Positions 39,417 to 48,198 of a stretch of 64,000 nucleotides of DNA are shown piece by piece. Each line of letters starts with the position of its first letter. Within the stretch, counting starts at the first letter, position 1. Origin of the DNA: Basfia succiniciproducens (lineage in GTDB: Bacteria > Pseudomonadota > Gammaproteobacteria > Enterobacterales > Pasteurellaceae); contig NZ_CP015031.1 of the NCBI RefSeq assembly GCF_011455875.1, forward strand, positions 725,405 through 789,404, in the 5' to 3' direction. The notes below the pieces were generated by a model that saw only the letters and a program-made list of their open reading frames with translations, did not search any database and had not been told where the DNA came from. A program made the position numbers and the translations under genes.

Positions 39417-40484
39417 TTACCATAAACTCATTTGCTGTTCCGCTTTTTGTTCCGGAATTGTAACCTGCAGTCCAACCAACCTGATTGCCCTCCCCTGCCT
39501 GCGTTGCCAGATTTGTCGCAATAAAACGATAAAATTTTCCCGCTTAAATTCCACCGCACTTTTTTCCAGAGTAGTGACCTGAAAGTCTTCAAATTTTAAT
39601 TTAACACCGAGTTTGCGGAACCGTTCAAAAGGAATATCCGGGCAAGCCCGTTTGATTCGCTGTTCCAAAATAGGATACAGACGTTCTAATTCAACAATCC
39701 CTTGCTCAATATCGGTAATATTCCGCAACAAGGTATCTTCCACTCCAACGGATTTACGCTGCCAATGAGGCTGCACCTCTCTTTCATCAATACCGTGGCT
39801 GTATTGCCAAATGCGCTGACCGAATTTGCCGAACCGATTCAATAAAACCGTTAAATCCAGCTTTTGCACATCCCCGCAGGTTTTTAACCCCATTTGTAAT
39901 AACTTCTGACCGGTGACTTTACCGACGCCGGGAATTTTACTTAGTGGCAATGTTTTCACAAAATTATCCACTTCACCGGGCGTAATCACGAAAATTCCGT
40001 TCGGTTTATTTTGATCCGAGGCGATTTTAGCTAAAAATTTAAGAGGAGCCACTCCGGCTGAAGCGGTTAAGTGTAATTCGTTAAAAATCGCCCGACGGAT
40101 TTCCTCTGCAATCCAGGTCGCCGATCCCGAACATTGTACGCAATCCGTTACGTCTAAATAAGCTTCGTCTAAAGATAAAGGTTCGATATTATCCGTATAA
40201 CGATGAAAAATTTGTTTGATTTGATGAGAAATCTGCTTATACAACGCCATATTGACGGGTAACAAAATAAGATCCGGGCAAAGCTTTAATGCCTGCCCCG
40301 TCGGCATTGCGCTGTGCAGACCGAATTTACGTGCCGGATAATTGCAAGTGGTCAATACACCCCGCTGTTGAACGCTACCCCCTACCGCAATAGGTTTATC
40401 CCTCAGTGCCGGATTCTCCCGCATTTCAACTGCGGCATAAAAGCAATCCATATCAATGTGAATAATTTTACGTAGCTTGTGCAT
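39417..40484 (-). CDS. dinB: DNA polymerase IV
   Basis: A 355-residue Y-family translesion polymerase. Catalytic carboxylates are in HIDMDCFYAAVEMR (near residues 10-23) and SLDEAYLDVT; the thumb helix-hairpin-helix KIPGVGKVTGQKLLQMG and a little-finger domain follow. The extreme C-terminus EQQMSLW resembles the beta-clamp-binding motif (QLxLF/QxSLW type). A near-perfect LexA box lies upstream, so SOS induction is expected. Confidence 0.96.
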   Translation of the reverse strand: MHKLRKIIHIDMDCFYAAVEMRENPALRDKPIAVGGSVQQRGVLTTCNYPARKFGLHSAMPTGQALKLCPDLILLPVNMALYKQISHQIKQIFHRYTDNIEPLSLDEAYLDVTDCVQCSGSATWIAEEIRRAIFNELHLTASAGVAPLKFLAKIASDQNKPNGIFVITPGEVDNFVKTLPLSKIPGVGKVTGQKLLQMGLKTCGDVQKLDLTVLLNRFGKFGQRIWQYSHGIDEREVQPHWQRKSVGVEDTLLRNITDIEQGIVELERLYPILEQRIKRACPDIPFERFRKLGVKLKFEDFQVTTLEKSAVEFKRENFIVLLRQIWQRRQGRAIRLVGLQVTIPEQKAEQQMSLW

Positions 40485-40592
40485 AATTCAATAAAAAAAG
40501 TGCGGTCTGTTTTTCAAAAGTTTTATTTAACTTCCCGCCATAGCGCTGATAGTAAAACTTCCGGAAATTTGACCGCACTTTATCACAATAAA

Positions 40593-40608
40593 CTGTATAA
40601 ATAAACAG
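40593..40608 (-). promoter_or_regulatory. LexA (SOS) box upstream of dinB
   Basis: CTGTATAAATAAACAG fits the LexA consensus CTGT-N8-ACAG exactly, with an all-A/T centre and AA/TT flanks. It is 109 bases upstream of dinB and just past the ybjD stop, so it can only serve dinB on this strand. Confidence 0.75.
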
Positions 40609-40617
40609 TTTTAATTA

Positions 40618-42180
40618 TCAGGATTCCTGCGTTCGGGTTAAACTCACCACTTTTGAAAATAATCGTTTAAATAACAACGGAATAGAATCCCGTCCGCGAT
40701 TTGCCATTTCGTTGGATAAGGTGATGGCCAAATCCGGTTTTGAGGTACGCTGAATAGCTTTTTGAATAATTTTGTGAATAGGATAATGTCCGCCTTGCGG
40801 CTCCCAACGCGCTAAACGGATAAACACGTTTTCAAAGCCCGATGAATAGAAGAAATGTTCGATATCCTGTCTTGGTAAGGTAGTCACCCGGTTTGATAGC
40901 AACTCATGCTCTAATAACATGGTTTTTACCGTTTCGGTGTATTTTTTGCCCGCTTCATCGCCGTCAGTTAACGCATACCATTCGATGCCCATTGCCCGGG
41001 CATATTTAATTAACGGACGAATGCCGGATTGCGCGAATTCGACGATACGAATTCCTTCAATATCCAGATCAATACCTAATAATTCCGCCAATTCGGATAA
41101 AATCCACACTTCCGTTTCCCCCTCAACTAAGATCCATGTACGAGCAAACAAAGCGCGACTACGGTTATGGTGAACGTGAAAAGACAAACGGCGTAAATCT
41201 TCTTTGCCCAAATCCCGACGATTCAGCTGATAGGCGCGGGTGCGATCATCATAACGGACTAATCGGCAAATAGAGCGCAAATTCACTTGTGAAATCAGCT
41301 CCACGGAATTGGTAGTAGTGATTCGTTGAATGGGCAAATAATTGGCAAGTTTCCACACAATGGCAACCATTCTCGGATGCAAACGGGTGGCGACATCTTC
41401 TAACAACAAAATCGGGCGCATAAAGCGATGAGAACCAGGGGTTAACTTGCCGTTGTGTTCGAATAAAGAGGTAATTGCATTCACTAAACGCTGCTGCAAT
41501 TCCGGATTTTTCCGCTGCTCCAACCGATAACACAAAGACTGCGCCAAATCCCACAATACGCCCGGGTCGGAAGACATTTGGGCATATTCCTGAGTTTCAA
41601 CAAAATAATATTTGACCAATTCGGTCACTGCATACAATTCTCTGCTGACCGCATCAATATTTTCGGCATATTTTAACGGCTGGGAATTGGCTTTATGCCG
41701 GTTTAAACGCGCATCGCGAAAGCGGTAGACGGGATGATCATGGGTTAATTCTTTCACTAAAAAATCCACATTTTCGACGTCTATCGGCTGCCCTTGTTGA
41801 TCAAGAAAAGAATAATAGGTCTGTACCTGATTCTGTTCATTTATATCGCCCGATACGCGTAAATAAATTCGTTCAAAACCGTCTTCATGGGGGACGAAAA
41901 TATGTCGATAAACGGGGTTAAATTTCTCATGTTCTTCATTAATACTACTTTCGCTAAAGGTGAAAAGTAACGTAATATCCTTCATATTATCCGCCCGATG
42001 AAAATCCGTCGGCACAAAATGATAAAGCCCGTTATCCACATTTAAAATCAGGCTCAATGCAGACAACAAACTGGATTTACCCCAGGAATTTTCCCCGATT
42101 AATACCATATCCGGACGTAAATGAATGGATAACCGCTTAATACCGCGAAAACCCGAAATATCTAACTGGCGTAAATACAT
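40618..42180 (-). CDS. ybjD: YbjD-like OLD-family ATPase with TOPRIM domain
   Basis: A 520-residue protein of the OLD (overcoming lysogenization defect) family. The N-terminal SMC/RecF-like ATPase has LRQLDISGFRGIKRLSI and Walker A GENSWGKSS; LLLEDVATRLHP corresponds to signature/Walker B. The C-terminal TOPRIM nuclease domain shows WILVEGETEVWIL and ALTDGDEAGKKY. OLD nucleases act on DNA; the cellular role of YbjD is not established. It is divergent from lysO, the same pairing as ybjD-ybjE in E. coli, which argues for a housekeeping gene and against a transferred defence gene. Confidence 0.9.
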   Translation of the reverse strand: MYLRQLDISGFRGIKRLSIHLRPDMVLIGENSWGKSSLLSALSLILNVDNGLYHFVPTDFHRADNMKDITLLFTFSESSINEEHEKFNPVYRHIFVPHEDGFERIYLRVSGDINEQNQVQTYYSFLDQQGQPIDVENVDFLVKELTHDHPVYRFRDARLNRHKANSQPLKYAENIDAVSRELYAVTELVKYYFVETQEYAQMSSDPGVLWDLAQSLCYRLEQRKNPELQQRLVNAITSLFEHNGKLTPGSHRFMRPILLLEDVATRLHPRMVAIVWKLANYLPIQRITTTNSVELISQVNLRSICRLVRYDDRTRAYQLNRRDLGKEDLRRLSFHVHHNRSRALFARTWILVEGETEVWILSELAELLGIDLDIEGIRIVEFAQSGIRPLIKYARAMGIEWYALTDGDEAGKKYTETVKTMLLEHELLSNRVTTLPRQDIEHFFYSSGFENVFIRLARWEPQGGHYPIHKIIQKAIQRTSKPDLAITLSNEMANRGRDSIPLLFKRLFSKVVSLTRTQES

Positions 42181-42271
42181 ATAAAAATCCTCTACAGTTT
42201 TCTTATAGCCTACCTTAATTTGTCAACAGTTGATATACTAACGCGCTAATTTAATCGAGAAGACGAATTTT

Positions 42272-43177
42272 ATGGAAGGATTACTCATTGTTCTTGTGCC
42301 TATGCTGTTGGGCTATTTAATTAAAACAAAAAATACCGGTTTATTGCAATCCATCAACAAAACGGTGATGGTACTGCTTTTTATTATCCTGTTTGTAATG
42401 GGGGTTTCCCTCGGACAATTAGATGATCTGGCGACAAAATTACCCGTTATCGGCATCTCCGCACTGGTTTTTATCGTTTGCATTTTAACCTGTAATATTA
42501 TCGGACTGCTCGCCTATGATAAATTATCGCCCCGCCCTTTAAAACACCTCGGCACAGACATTCCGCCGCGGGGAAAATTGTTATTGGACAGCCTAAAACT
42601 CTGCTCAATGGTTATTTTCGGATTTCTCTTCGGTTTATGCACAAAAGGCGACTTCGATCTGCCGTTACATGCCAGCACTTACGTATTGGTTGCGTTAATC
42701 TTTTTTGTCGGCATTCAGCTACGCAATAACGGTATATCATTGCGAGAGGTATTGTTTAATAAACGGGGAATTTATACCGCAATCATCATGATTATTACCG
42801 CCTTAATCGGTGGCATCGTCGCCAGCTTATGGTTGGGACTGCCCGTCACTCAAGGGCTTGCCATTGCGTCCGGATTAGGCTGGTATTCGCTTTCCAGTGT
42901 TGTGATTAACGATGCCTGGGGGCCGGTTTTCGGCAGTATCGCTTTTTTTAACGATTTATCCCGGGAAGTGTTCAGCCTGTTTATTATTCCGTTTTTTATG
43001 TTTAACTACCGCTCCACCGCGGTCGGTTTGGCCGGCGCAACCGCATTGGACTGTACATTACCGGTAATTCAACGTTCAGGCGGCATGGAAGTAGTTCCTC
43101 TTGCCATCAGCTTCGGTTTTGTCACCAACATTGTACCGCCCGTTTTATTGGTATTTTTTTCTTCTATTCCGTTGTAA
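42272..43177 (+). CDS. lysO: Lysine exporter LysO (YbjE)
   Basis: A 301-residue inner-membrane protein with about eight hydrophobic helices, of the LysO/DUF340 family that exports L-lysine and toxic analogues. Family stretches are MVLLFIILFVMGVSLGQLDDL, GLGWYSLSSVVINDAWGPVFGSIAFFNDLSREVFSLFIIPF and GATALDCTLPVIQRSGGMEVVPLAISFGFVTN. Like E. coli YbjE it is a full-length two-domain form. Neighbouring ybjD supports orthology. Confidence 0.9.
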   Translation: MEGLLIVLVPMLLGYLIKTKNTGLLQSINKTVMVLLFIILFVMGVSLGQLDDLATKLPVIGISALVFIVCILTCNIIGLLAYDKLSPRPLKHLGTDIPPRGKLLLDSLKLCSMVIFGFLFGLCTKGDFDLPLHASTYVLVALIFFVGIQLRNNGISLREVLFNKRGIYTAIIMIITALIGGIVASLWLGLPVTQGLAIASGLGWYSLSSVVINDAWGPVFGSIAFFNDLSREVFSLFIIPFFMFNYRSTAVGLAGATALDCTLPVIQRSGGMEVVPLAISFGFVTNIVPPVLLVFFSSIPL

Positions 43178-43192
43178 AACTTTACAAAAACC

Positions 43193-43232
43193 GACCGCAC
43201 TTTATGCAATCTCCGTCAAGTGCGGTCATTTT
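43193..43232 (+). terminator. Terminator of lysO
   Basis: GACCGCACTT (43193-43202) pairs with AAGTGCGGTC (43218-43227) and is followed by ATTTTTC. This is an inverted USS pair 15 bases past the stop. Confidence 0.7.
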
Positions 43233-43276
43233 TCTTTAACTTTTATAAAATTCTTGTTAAACTAACCGCAATTTTT

Positions 43277-43643
43277 GGGGCTGATTCTGGATTCGACGGG
43301 ATTGGCGAAGCCCAAGGTGCACGTCGAGGTGCGGTAGGCCTCGTAAATAAACCGCAAAAAAATAGTCGCAAACGACGAACAATACGCTTTAGCAGCTTAA
43401 TAACCTGCATTTAGCCTTCGCTCCCTAGCTTCCGCTCGTAAGACGGGGATCAAGCGGAGTCAAACCTAAACGAGATCGTGTGGATGCTTCGGCTTGGAGA
43501 TCGAAACACTAAATTGAATCAAGCTAGTTTATTCTTCGCGTGTCTGTCCGCAGGGGGTAAATGAAATTAAAGACCAGACTAAACGTGTAGTGCTGAAGGT
43601 AGAGTAATTTCGGACGCGGGTTCAACTCCCGCCAGCTCCACCA
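43277..43643 (+). ncRNA. ssrA: Transfer-messenger RNA
   Basis: A 367-base tmRNA for rescue of stalled ribosomes. The 5' end GGGGCTGATTCTGGATTCGA and the 3' end with TTCAACTCCC and GCTCCACCA form the tRNA-Ala-like part, including the encoded CCA. The tag frame starts at the resume codon GCA at 43368 and reads ANDEQYALAA followed by TAATAA (stop at 43398-43400), the tag typical of Haemophilus and Pasteurella. Pseudoknot-forming G/C blocks follow. Confidence 0.98.
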
Positions 43644-43656
43644 AATATACCTAAAC

Positions 43657-43700
43657 AGAGATATAATAAAATCAATTAGTTATTTATTATATCTCTTTTT
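43657..43700 (+). terminator. Terminator of ssrA
   Basis: A 14-bp perfect stem (AGAGATATAATAAA 43657-43670 with 43683-43696) followed by TTTT, 14 bases past the CCA end. Confidence 0.85.
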
Positions 43701-43739
43701 CATATAACTATTAGCCAACCAAAAACGATCCGTATTTAA

Positions 43740-43860
43740 TCCGTAAATGAGAGCAAATTCCTAGAAAATATCCAGAAGCTTGCCGATCGCCCAGAAAGGT
43801 TCCTTTACGAAAATCTTTTTAAGATTAGCGATAAGCTAAGAGGCTATTTGGTCATTATTT
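43740..43860 (+). pseudogene. Possible short protein-coding remnant downstream of ssrA
   Basis: Between the tmRNA terminator and the rhodanese gene the plus strand, with no start codon, reads SVNESKFLENIQKLADRP and continues ERFLYENLFKISDKLRGYL, which looks like ordinary helical protein. It is bounded upstream by a stop and has no ribosome site. tmRNA 3' ends are frequent integration sites, so this may be what is left of an inserted gene. I do not recognise the family; it could be chance. Confidence 0.25.
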
Positions 43861-45204
43861 CTGTCCGAAATCATTTTTGGAGTCAGGTTTCGCCATATTA
43901 TTCGGCGCACCTTTTTGTACCGGGAATACCGAATCCATCTGCCACGCATTCCAGCTGCCGTCATAGACATAGGCATTGTCCCAGCCGGCAAGTTGTGTCA
44001 TAAACCAAGAAACGCCGGCACGCCAGCCGGTACCGCAATAAAATGCGATTTGGTCACCTTGATTGATATTTTGTTCTTTCCACAAGGCAAAAATTTCTTT
44101 CGGATTCCGCAAAGTACCGTCAACATCATAGTAATCCGCCATATTGGAGGCGTCTGTTCCTGCAAAGCCCCAGATTGCGCCTTGCGGTTCGCCTTTACCC
44201 GGGATATAGCTATAACCGCTGATTTTACCGGTGTATTCGTCCCATGCTCGGTTGCTGATTAGTTTTAATCCCTGCTTTTGGAGGGCAATCGCTTCTTGTG
44301 GCATTGAAATATTGATTTGCGGGTTAAGCGGGATTTCCGCGCCGAATTGACTGACAGGTGTCGGCGTATTTACTGCTGTTTCCGTCGCAAAACCGGCTTT
44401 TGTCCAAGTGGTTAAATTGCCGTTTAACACTCGTATGTCTTTGACTCCAGCCCATTTCAACGCCCAGAAAATACGATAAGCGGCAAGCTGGTTATCGGAA
44501 TACAGGATAATCGTTTTATCTTTGTTGATACCGGCGTTAAGTAAATTTTGCTCAATTATTTTCGGATCGGAAAGATTCCAAACCGGATCATTTTCCACCC
44601 AGTCGGTGTTAAAGTGGAAAGCACCCGGGATATGTTGTTTATACTCTTCCGATTTTTCAACCGGCCCCCAACCTACGTGGAAAACTATAAAATCATCGTT
44701 TTGGTAGCTTTCTGGTTTTTCACCTTTGATAACCGCATTTACCCATTCGGGTGAAACGCTGTATTCAAAATTCAGAAACGCTTCAAGCGGGTTATCACTG
44801 TTTGCGTAACTCAAATAATCTTTAAATACGCGAACCTTATAGCCTTTTTCAGCAAACTTATGGCTTAAACAGTTAAGCTGTTCACTATTGCTATCATAGA
44901 AAACCAAGGTTTTATCTTTAGTTAATCCCTTGTCTTGGGCGAATTTTTCAAATTTATCATCGGCAATATGCGCTAACCAGTTACAGCTGAATTGTACCGC
45001 ACCTTTGATATGTCCGCCGCGTTTAGCATTGCCGTCTTTAAAGCCGTTATACAAGCTGTCGGATCGCCCGTCGATAATCACAAATTCGGGGTTGTCCAGA
45101 TTTTTCAATAGCTCGTCCGTTTTAATCTCTTTCACGGATTTATCATCACAGGCGCTAAGTGTTAAAGCAACCGCCGTTGCGATCAAGGTTAGTTTGATGT
45201 TCAT
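43855..45204 (-). CDS. Triple-rhodanese sulfurtransferase lipoprotein (YnjE-like), copy 1
   Basis: A 449-residue exported sulfurtransferase. The signal peptide ends in a lipobox LSAC (Cys19). Three rhodanese-like modules follow: about 25-150 (FVIIDGRSDSLYNGF, HIKGAVQF), 165-285 (FIVFHVGWG, HIPGAFHF, IILYSDNQLAAYR) and 300-440. Only the last has a reactive-Cys loop, FYCGTGWRAG; the corresponding places in the first two lack it, as in E. coli YnjE. Such enzymes transfer sulfane sulfur from thiosulfate or similar donors. It is the last gene of a three-gene unit and a paralogue of the next protein. Confidence 0.88.
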   Translation of the reverse strand: MNIKLTLIATAVALTLSACDDKSVKEIKTDELLKNLDNPEFVIIDGRSDSLYNGFKDGNAKRGGHIKGAVQFSCNWLAHIADDKFEKFAQDKGLTKDKTLVFYDSNSEQLNCLSHKFAEKGYKVRVFKDYLSYANSDNPLEAFLNFEYSVSPEWVNAVIKGEKPESYQNDDFIVFHVGWGPVEKSEEYKQHIPGAFHFNTDWVENDPVWNLSDPKIIEQNLLNAGINKDKTIILYSDNQLAAYRIFWALKWAGVKDIRVLNGNLTTWTKAGFATETAVNTPTPVSQFGAEIPLNPQINISMPQEAIALQKQGLKLISNRAWDEYTGKISGYSYIPGKGEPQGAIWGFAGTDASNMADYYDVDGTLRNPKEIFALWKEQNINQGDQIAFYCGTGWRAGVSWFMTQLAGWDNAYVYDGSWNAWQMDSVFPVQKGAPNNMAKPDSKNDFGQK

Positions 45205-45230
45205 AGTCTTTCCTTTTTTGAAAAAGTATG

Positions 45231-45253
45231 AGGTGTGTCATCACAACACACCT
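45231..45253. other. Stem-loop between the two rhodanese genes
   Basis: AGGTGTGT (45231-45238) pairs with ACACACCT (45246-45253). The T run is on the plus-strand side, so on the coding strand it is a hairpin without a tract and may modulate expression of the downstream copy. Confidence 0.45.
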
Positions 45254-45271
45254 TTTTTGAAAAATCAGGGT

Positions 45272-46642
45272 TTATCCTCGGCAAGAATTAATCTTCTTCA
45301 ACATTCTACCGGAATCATTTTTTGCATCGGGCTTCAATAAACCCGTCGGAGCGCCTTTTTGCACCGGTAATTCCGTCATCTGCCATGCATTCCAGCCGCC
45401 GTCATAAACTGCGGTATTCCGCCAACCGAGTAGTTGAGTCATAAACCACGGCACAGAGGCTCGCCAGCCCGTTCCGCAGTAAAAAGCCAACTGATCGCCT
45501 TGTACGATACCTAATTCCTGCCATAACGCTTCAATCTCTTTTGGATTACGTAAGGTATCGTCCGGATCGTAAAAATCCGCTACATTAGAAGGTGCGGAAC
45601 CGGAAAAGCCCCAAATCGCCCCTTGCGGTTCTCCGGTTGCCTGAATGGCATCATCACCGCTGACCTCACCGATATATTCTTCCCAAGCGCGGCTACTGAT
45701 TAGCTTTAATCCTTGCTGTTGGTGGGCGTAAGCTTGTTGCGGTTGTGCAATGGATAGTTGCGGATTTGTCGGAATATGCCCGCCGAAATTGTTGGCGGGC
45801 TGAGGAATATTGACTTTGGTTTCTGTCGGAAAACCCGAATCCATCCAGGTTGAAAGGTTACCATTTAACACTCGCACATCTTCAACTCCAGCCCATTTCA
45901 ATGCCCAGAAAATACGGTATGCCGCCAACGGGTTATCGGAATAGAGGATGATGGTTTTATCTTTGGTAATGCCGTTTTTCAGTAGATTCAGTTCAATAGT
46001 TGCCGGGTCAAGTAAATTATGTACCGGCGCTTCGCCTTCCACCCAGTCGGTATCAAAATGATATGCACCGACAATATGTTGGGTATAGGCTTTTGCATTT
46101 TCTAACGCTCCCCAAGACACTTCAAACAGCATAAAGTCGTCATTGGTATAGCGTTCCGGTTTTTCTCCTTGGAGTACGGAATAAACCCATTCCGGCGATA
46201 CGCTGTATTGGAAATTCGGCAATGATTCAAGCGGATAGCCCGCATTGACGTAACTAATGAAGTCGCTAAAAGTGCGTACTTTGTAACCTTTTGCTGCGAA
46301 CTCTGCCGAAATACAGGCTAAATTGTCCGGGTTCGAATCATAAATAACCAAAGTCTTGTTTTTAGTTATTCCTTTTGATTCGGCAAAACTATCGAATTTA
46401 CCGGCTTCAATCGAATCAAACCAGCTGCAGGTAAATTGGATTGAGCCTTGAATATGTCCGCCGCGGCTGGCATGTTTGTCTTTAAAACCGTTGTACAGGC
46501 TGTCGTTACGGGAATCGATAATCACATACTGCGGGTTATCCAAATTCTGCAACAGTTCGGCAGTATCTATCGGTTGCACTTTATTATCGTTACAAGCGGT
46601 CAGAAACAGCGAAAAAATTGCAAAAAGAGCGGTGTATTTCAT
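45272..46642 (-). CDS. Triple-rhodanese sulfurtransferase lipoprotein (YnjE-like), copy 2
   Basis: A 456-residue paralogue of the previous protein, with the same order of three modules and the same catalytic loop in the third (FYCGTGWRAS). The start MKYTALFAIFSLFLTACND at 46642 gives a lipobox LTAC (Cys17) and has AAGGA upstream; the open frame begins 32 codons earlier inside the transporter gene. The two copies share long blocks (FVIID/YVIID-RxDSLYNGFKD, GWNAWQM, PVQKGAP), indicating tandem duplication followed by divergence. It starts 8 bases after the transporter gene, so they are probably co-transcribed. Confidence 0.88.
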   Translation of the reverse strand: MKYTALFAIFSLFLTACNDNKVQPIDTAELLQNLDNPQYVIIDSRNDSLYNGFKDKHASRGGHIQGSIQFTCSWFDSIEAGKFDSFAESKGITKNKTLVIYDSNPDNLACISAEFAAKGYKVRTFSDFISYVNAGYPLESLPNFQYSVSPEWVYSVLQGEKPERYTNDDFMLFEVSWGALENAKAYTQHIVGAYHFDTDWVEGEAPVHNLLDPATIELNLLKNGITKDKTIILYSDNPLAAYRIFWALKWAGVEDVRVLNGNLSTWMDSGFPTETKVNIPQPANNFGGHIPTNPQLSIAQPQQAYAHQQQGLKLISSRAWEEYIGEVSGDDAIQATGEPQGAIWGFSGSAPSNVADFYDPDDTLRNPKEIEALWQELGIVQGDQLAFYCGTGWRASVPWFMTQLLGWRNTAVYDGGWNAWQMTELPVQKGAPTGLLKPDAKNDSGRMLKKINSCRG

Positions 46643-46650
46643 AAATATCC

Positions 46651-47667
46651 TTAAATGCGGCATTGTGTCGGTTTCACTAAGACTGATGTTAGCCAACAAC
46701 CGATCATAATCATCAAGGTCGCCAACCATCCCTGCCATGAGAAATAAGCGGTCGAAACCAACGCATTAGTGATAGTACAACCGCCGGCAAGCGAAGCGCC
46801 GATTCCCATTATTACCCCGCCGAGCATACGTTGTAAAATCGCCTTCGGTTCCGGTAAGCGGATTTCAAATTCACCGCTTAATTTGGCGGCGATAAAGGAG
46901 CCGAGTAAAATGCCAAGCACAAAATAACTGCCCCAATTTAAGTAACGCTGTTGTCCGATAACGATATATTGCACTACGTTTGCTGTTGGAACGGCGACAC
47001 CATAACCATAACTTCTGCCGTATTGTTCACTCACCAGCCAAGCCAAAACGCCAAGCAAGCCAATCCATACCGCTGCGGTAAACGGATGCCAATGTTTGGT
47101 AAAAATACGATGAGGAATCAGAGCGGTAGTCGGTTCTTGCGGGAATTGATAACGGGGATTTTTTATGTGATAAACAATCATTACAACGGTGATTAATACC
47201 AGCACGGTAACTAAAATCCATGGGGAAAGATTGAACGTATTATAAATATTATCAAGGGTTGTAGTTTCAAGTAGTAACGGATTGATCCACTGTTTCAGCG
47301 CACCGGTTTGTGTAGCCGCCATCGTTAAAGCAAAGCAGATAAGAGCAATCCAACTACCTACAGCTCCTTCTCCGGTTCGAAACCAGCCACCGCTGGCACA
47401 GCAATTTGCCAATACCATTCCGATGCCAAAAAGCAACCCGCCGATTAAAGTGGCTAACAATGGCATGGGAGTATTTGGAATAGTAATTAAGTCCAGACCG
47501 CTTAAACTAAAAAAACCGATGGATTGAATAGAAACGACAATCAGTAATGCCGTTAAAAAACGGAAATTTCGCTGAGTATAAATAATGCGGAAGCCGGACA
47601 CGAAGCAAAATTGCCCGCGCTGTAAGAAAAAACCGAATAGTAGCCCAATAAAAAGACCGATTAACAT
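46651..47667 (-). CDS. YeeE/YedE-family transporter, probable thiosulfate importer (TsuA-like)
   Basis: A 338-residue inner-membrane protein with about ten hydrophobic helices of the sulf_transp (DUF395) family. The signature repeats each hold conserved cysteines: QRGQFCFVSGFR, GIGMVLANCCASGGWFRTGEG and GIGASLAGGCTITNALV. In TsuA (YeeE) such cysteines relay thiosulfate through the pore. Followed immediately by two exported rhodaneses, thiosulfate or another sulfane-sulfur compound is the likely substrate; that is inference from family and context. Confidence 0.85.
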   Translation of the reverse strand: MLIGLFIGLLFGFFLQRGQFCFVSGFRIIYTQRNFRFLTALLIVVSIQSIGFFSLSGLDLITIPNTPMPLLATLIGGLLFGIGMVLANCCASGGWFRTGEGAVGSWIALICFALTMAATQTGALKQWINPLLLETTTLDNIYNTFNLSPWILVTVLVLITVVMIVYHIKNPRYQFPQEPTTALIPHRIFTKHWHPFTAAVWIGLLGVLAWLVSEQYGRSYGYGVAVPTANVVQYIVIGQQRYLNWGSYFVLGILLGSFIAAKLSGEFEIRLPEPKAILQRMLGGVIMGIGASLAGGCTITNALVSTAYFSWQGWLATLMIMIGCWLTSVLVKPTQCRI

Positions 47668-47985
47668 TGATTAAACCTTAATACGAACGTCATCAAAATT
47701 GAAATAATATTAGAACATAAATACATAGGAAAAGGAAAGCACAAGCGGTAGGATTTCTATCAAAGTTTGTAAAATCCGGTGGACTATTATTTAAATAAAC
47801 GGACAAGAAAAAATAAGTTGTTCAAAATTAATTTATCAGAAGTCCATATCGAGGGAAACGATTATTTTTTAGGCATAATCTATCCTCTGCTTGATAAGCT
47901 CGAAATAAATCTCTAAATAAATTCCAGAGATTTCTCATATAATTAAGCCCCTTCAAAAAGGGGCTTAAAGCTATTCAATAAAATA
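47668..47985. promoter_or_regulatory. Intergenic region holding the sulfur-operon promoter and csp terminator
   Basis: No gene is seen here. The right end is the cold-shock gene terminator; the rest is AT-rich DNA from which the transporter-rhodanese operon must be transcribed leftwards. No clear -35/-10 pair or operator stands out. Confidence 0.4.
47943..47968 (-). terminator. Terminator of the cold-shock gene
   Basis: TTAAGCCCCTT (47943-47953) pairs with AAGGGGCTTAA (47958-47968) around CAAA, 17 bases past the stop on the minus strand. The T tract is short. Confidence 0.75.
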
Positions 47986-48198
47986 TTATTTAATAACCGC
48001 AACTTCAACTGCTGCCGGGCCGCGTTGTGTATTTTCTACATTATATTCTACGCGGTCACCTTCATTTAGGCTTCTGTAATTATTGCCCAAAATACTGGAG
48101 AAATGAACAAACAGGTCTTTGCTGCCGTCTGCGGGGGTGATAAAACCAAAACCTTTGTCCGAATTGAACCATTTTACTAAGCCGTTTAGTTTAGACAT
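47986..48198 (-). CDS. Cold-shock domain protein (CspA family)
   Basis: A 70-residue single cold-shock domain, an RNA/ssDNA chaperone that prevents mRNA secondary structure. Both RNA-binding motifs are intact: RNP1 KGFGFI (15-20) and RNP2 LFVHFS (29-34). The overall sequence [33 protein letters not shown] is typical; which E. coli Csp it corresponds to cannot be told. AAGGAAGAC precedes the ATG. A gene-free leader and promoter region lies upstream. Confidence 0.95.
   Translation of the reverse strand: MSKLNGLVKWFNSDKGFGFITPADGSKDLFVHFSSILGNNYRSLNEGDRVEYNVENTQRGPAAVEVAVIK

Noticed and set aside
40618-42180. ybjD as part of an anti-phage defence island
   Set aside because: OLD-family proteins occur in defence systems, but the conserved ybjD-lysO pairing, absence of a partner helicase (GajB-like) and the housekeeping surroundings favour a core gene.
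42222-42242. Promoter-like TTGTCA and TATACT before lysO
   Set aside because: The spacing is about 8 bases, too short for a sigma-70 promoter.
43220-43414. 64-codon plus-strand ORF
   Set aside because: It lies across the 5' part of the tmRNA; the RNA signature is unmistakable and the ORF has no independent support.
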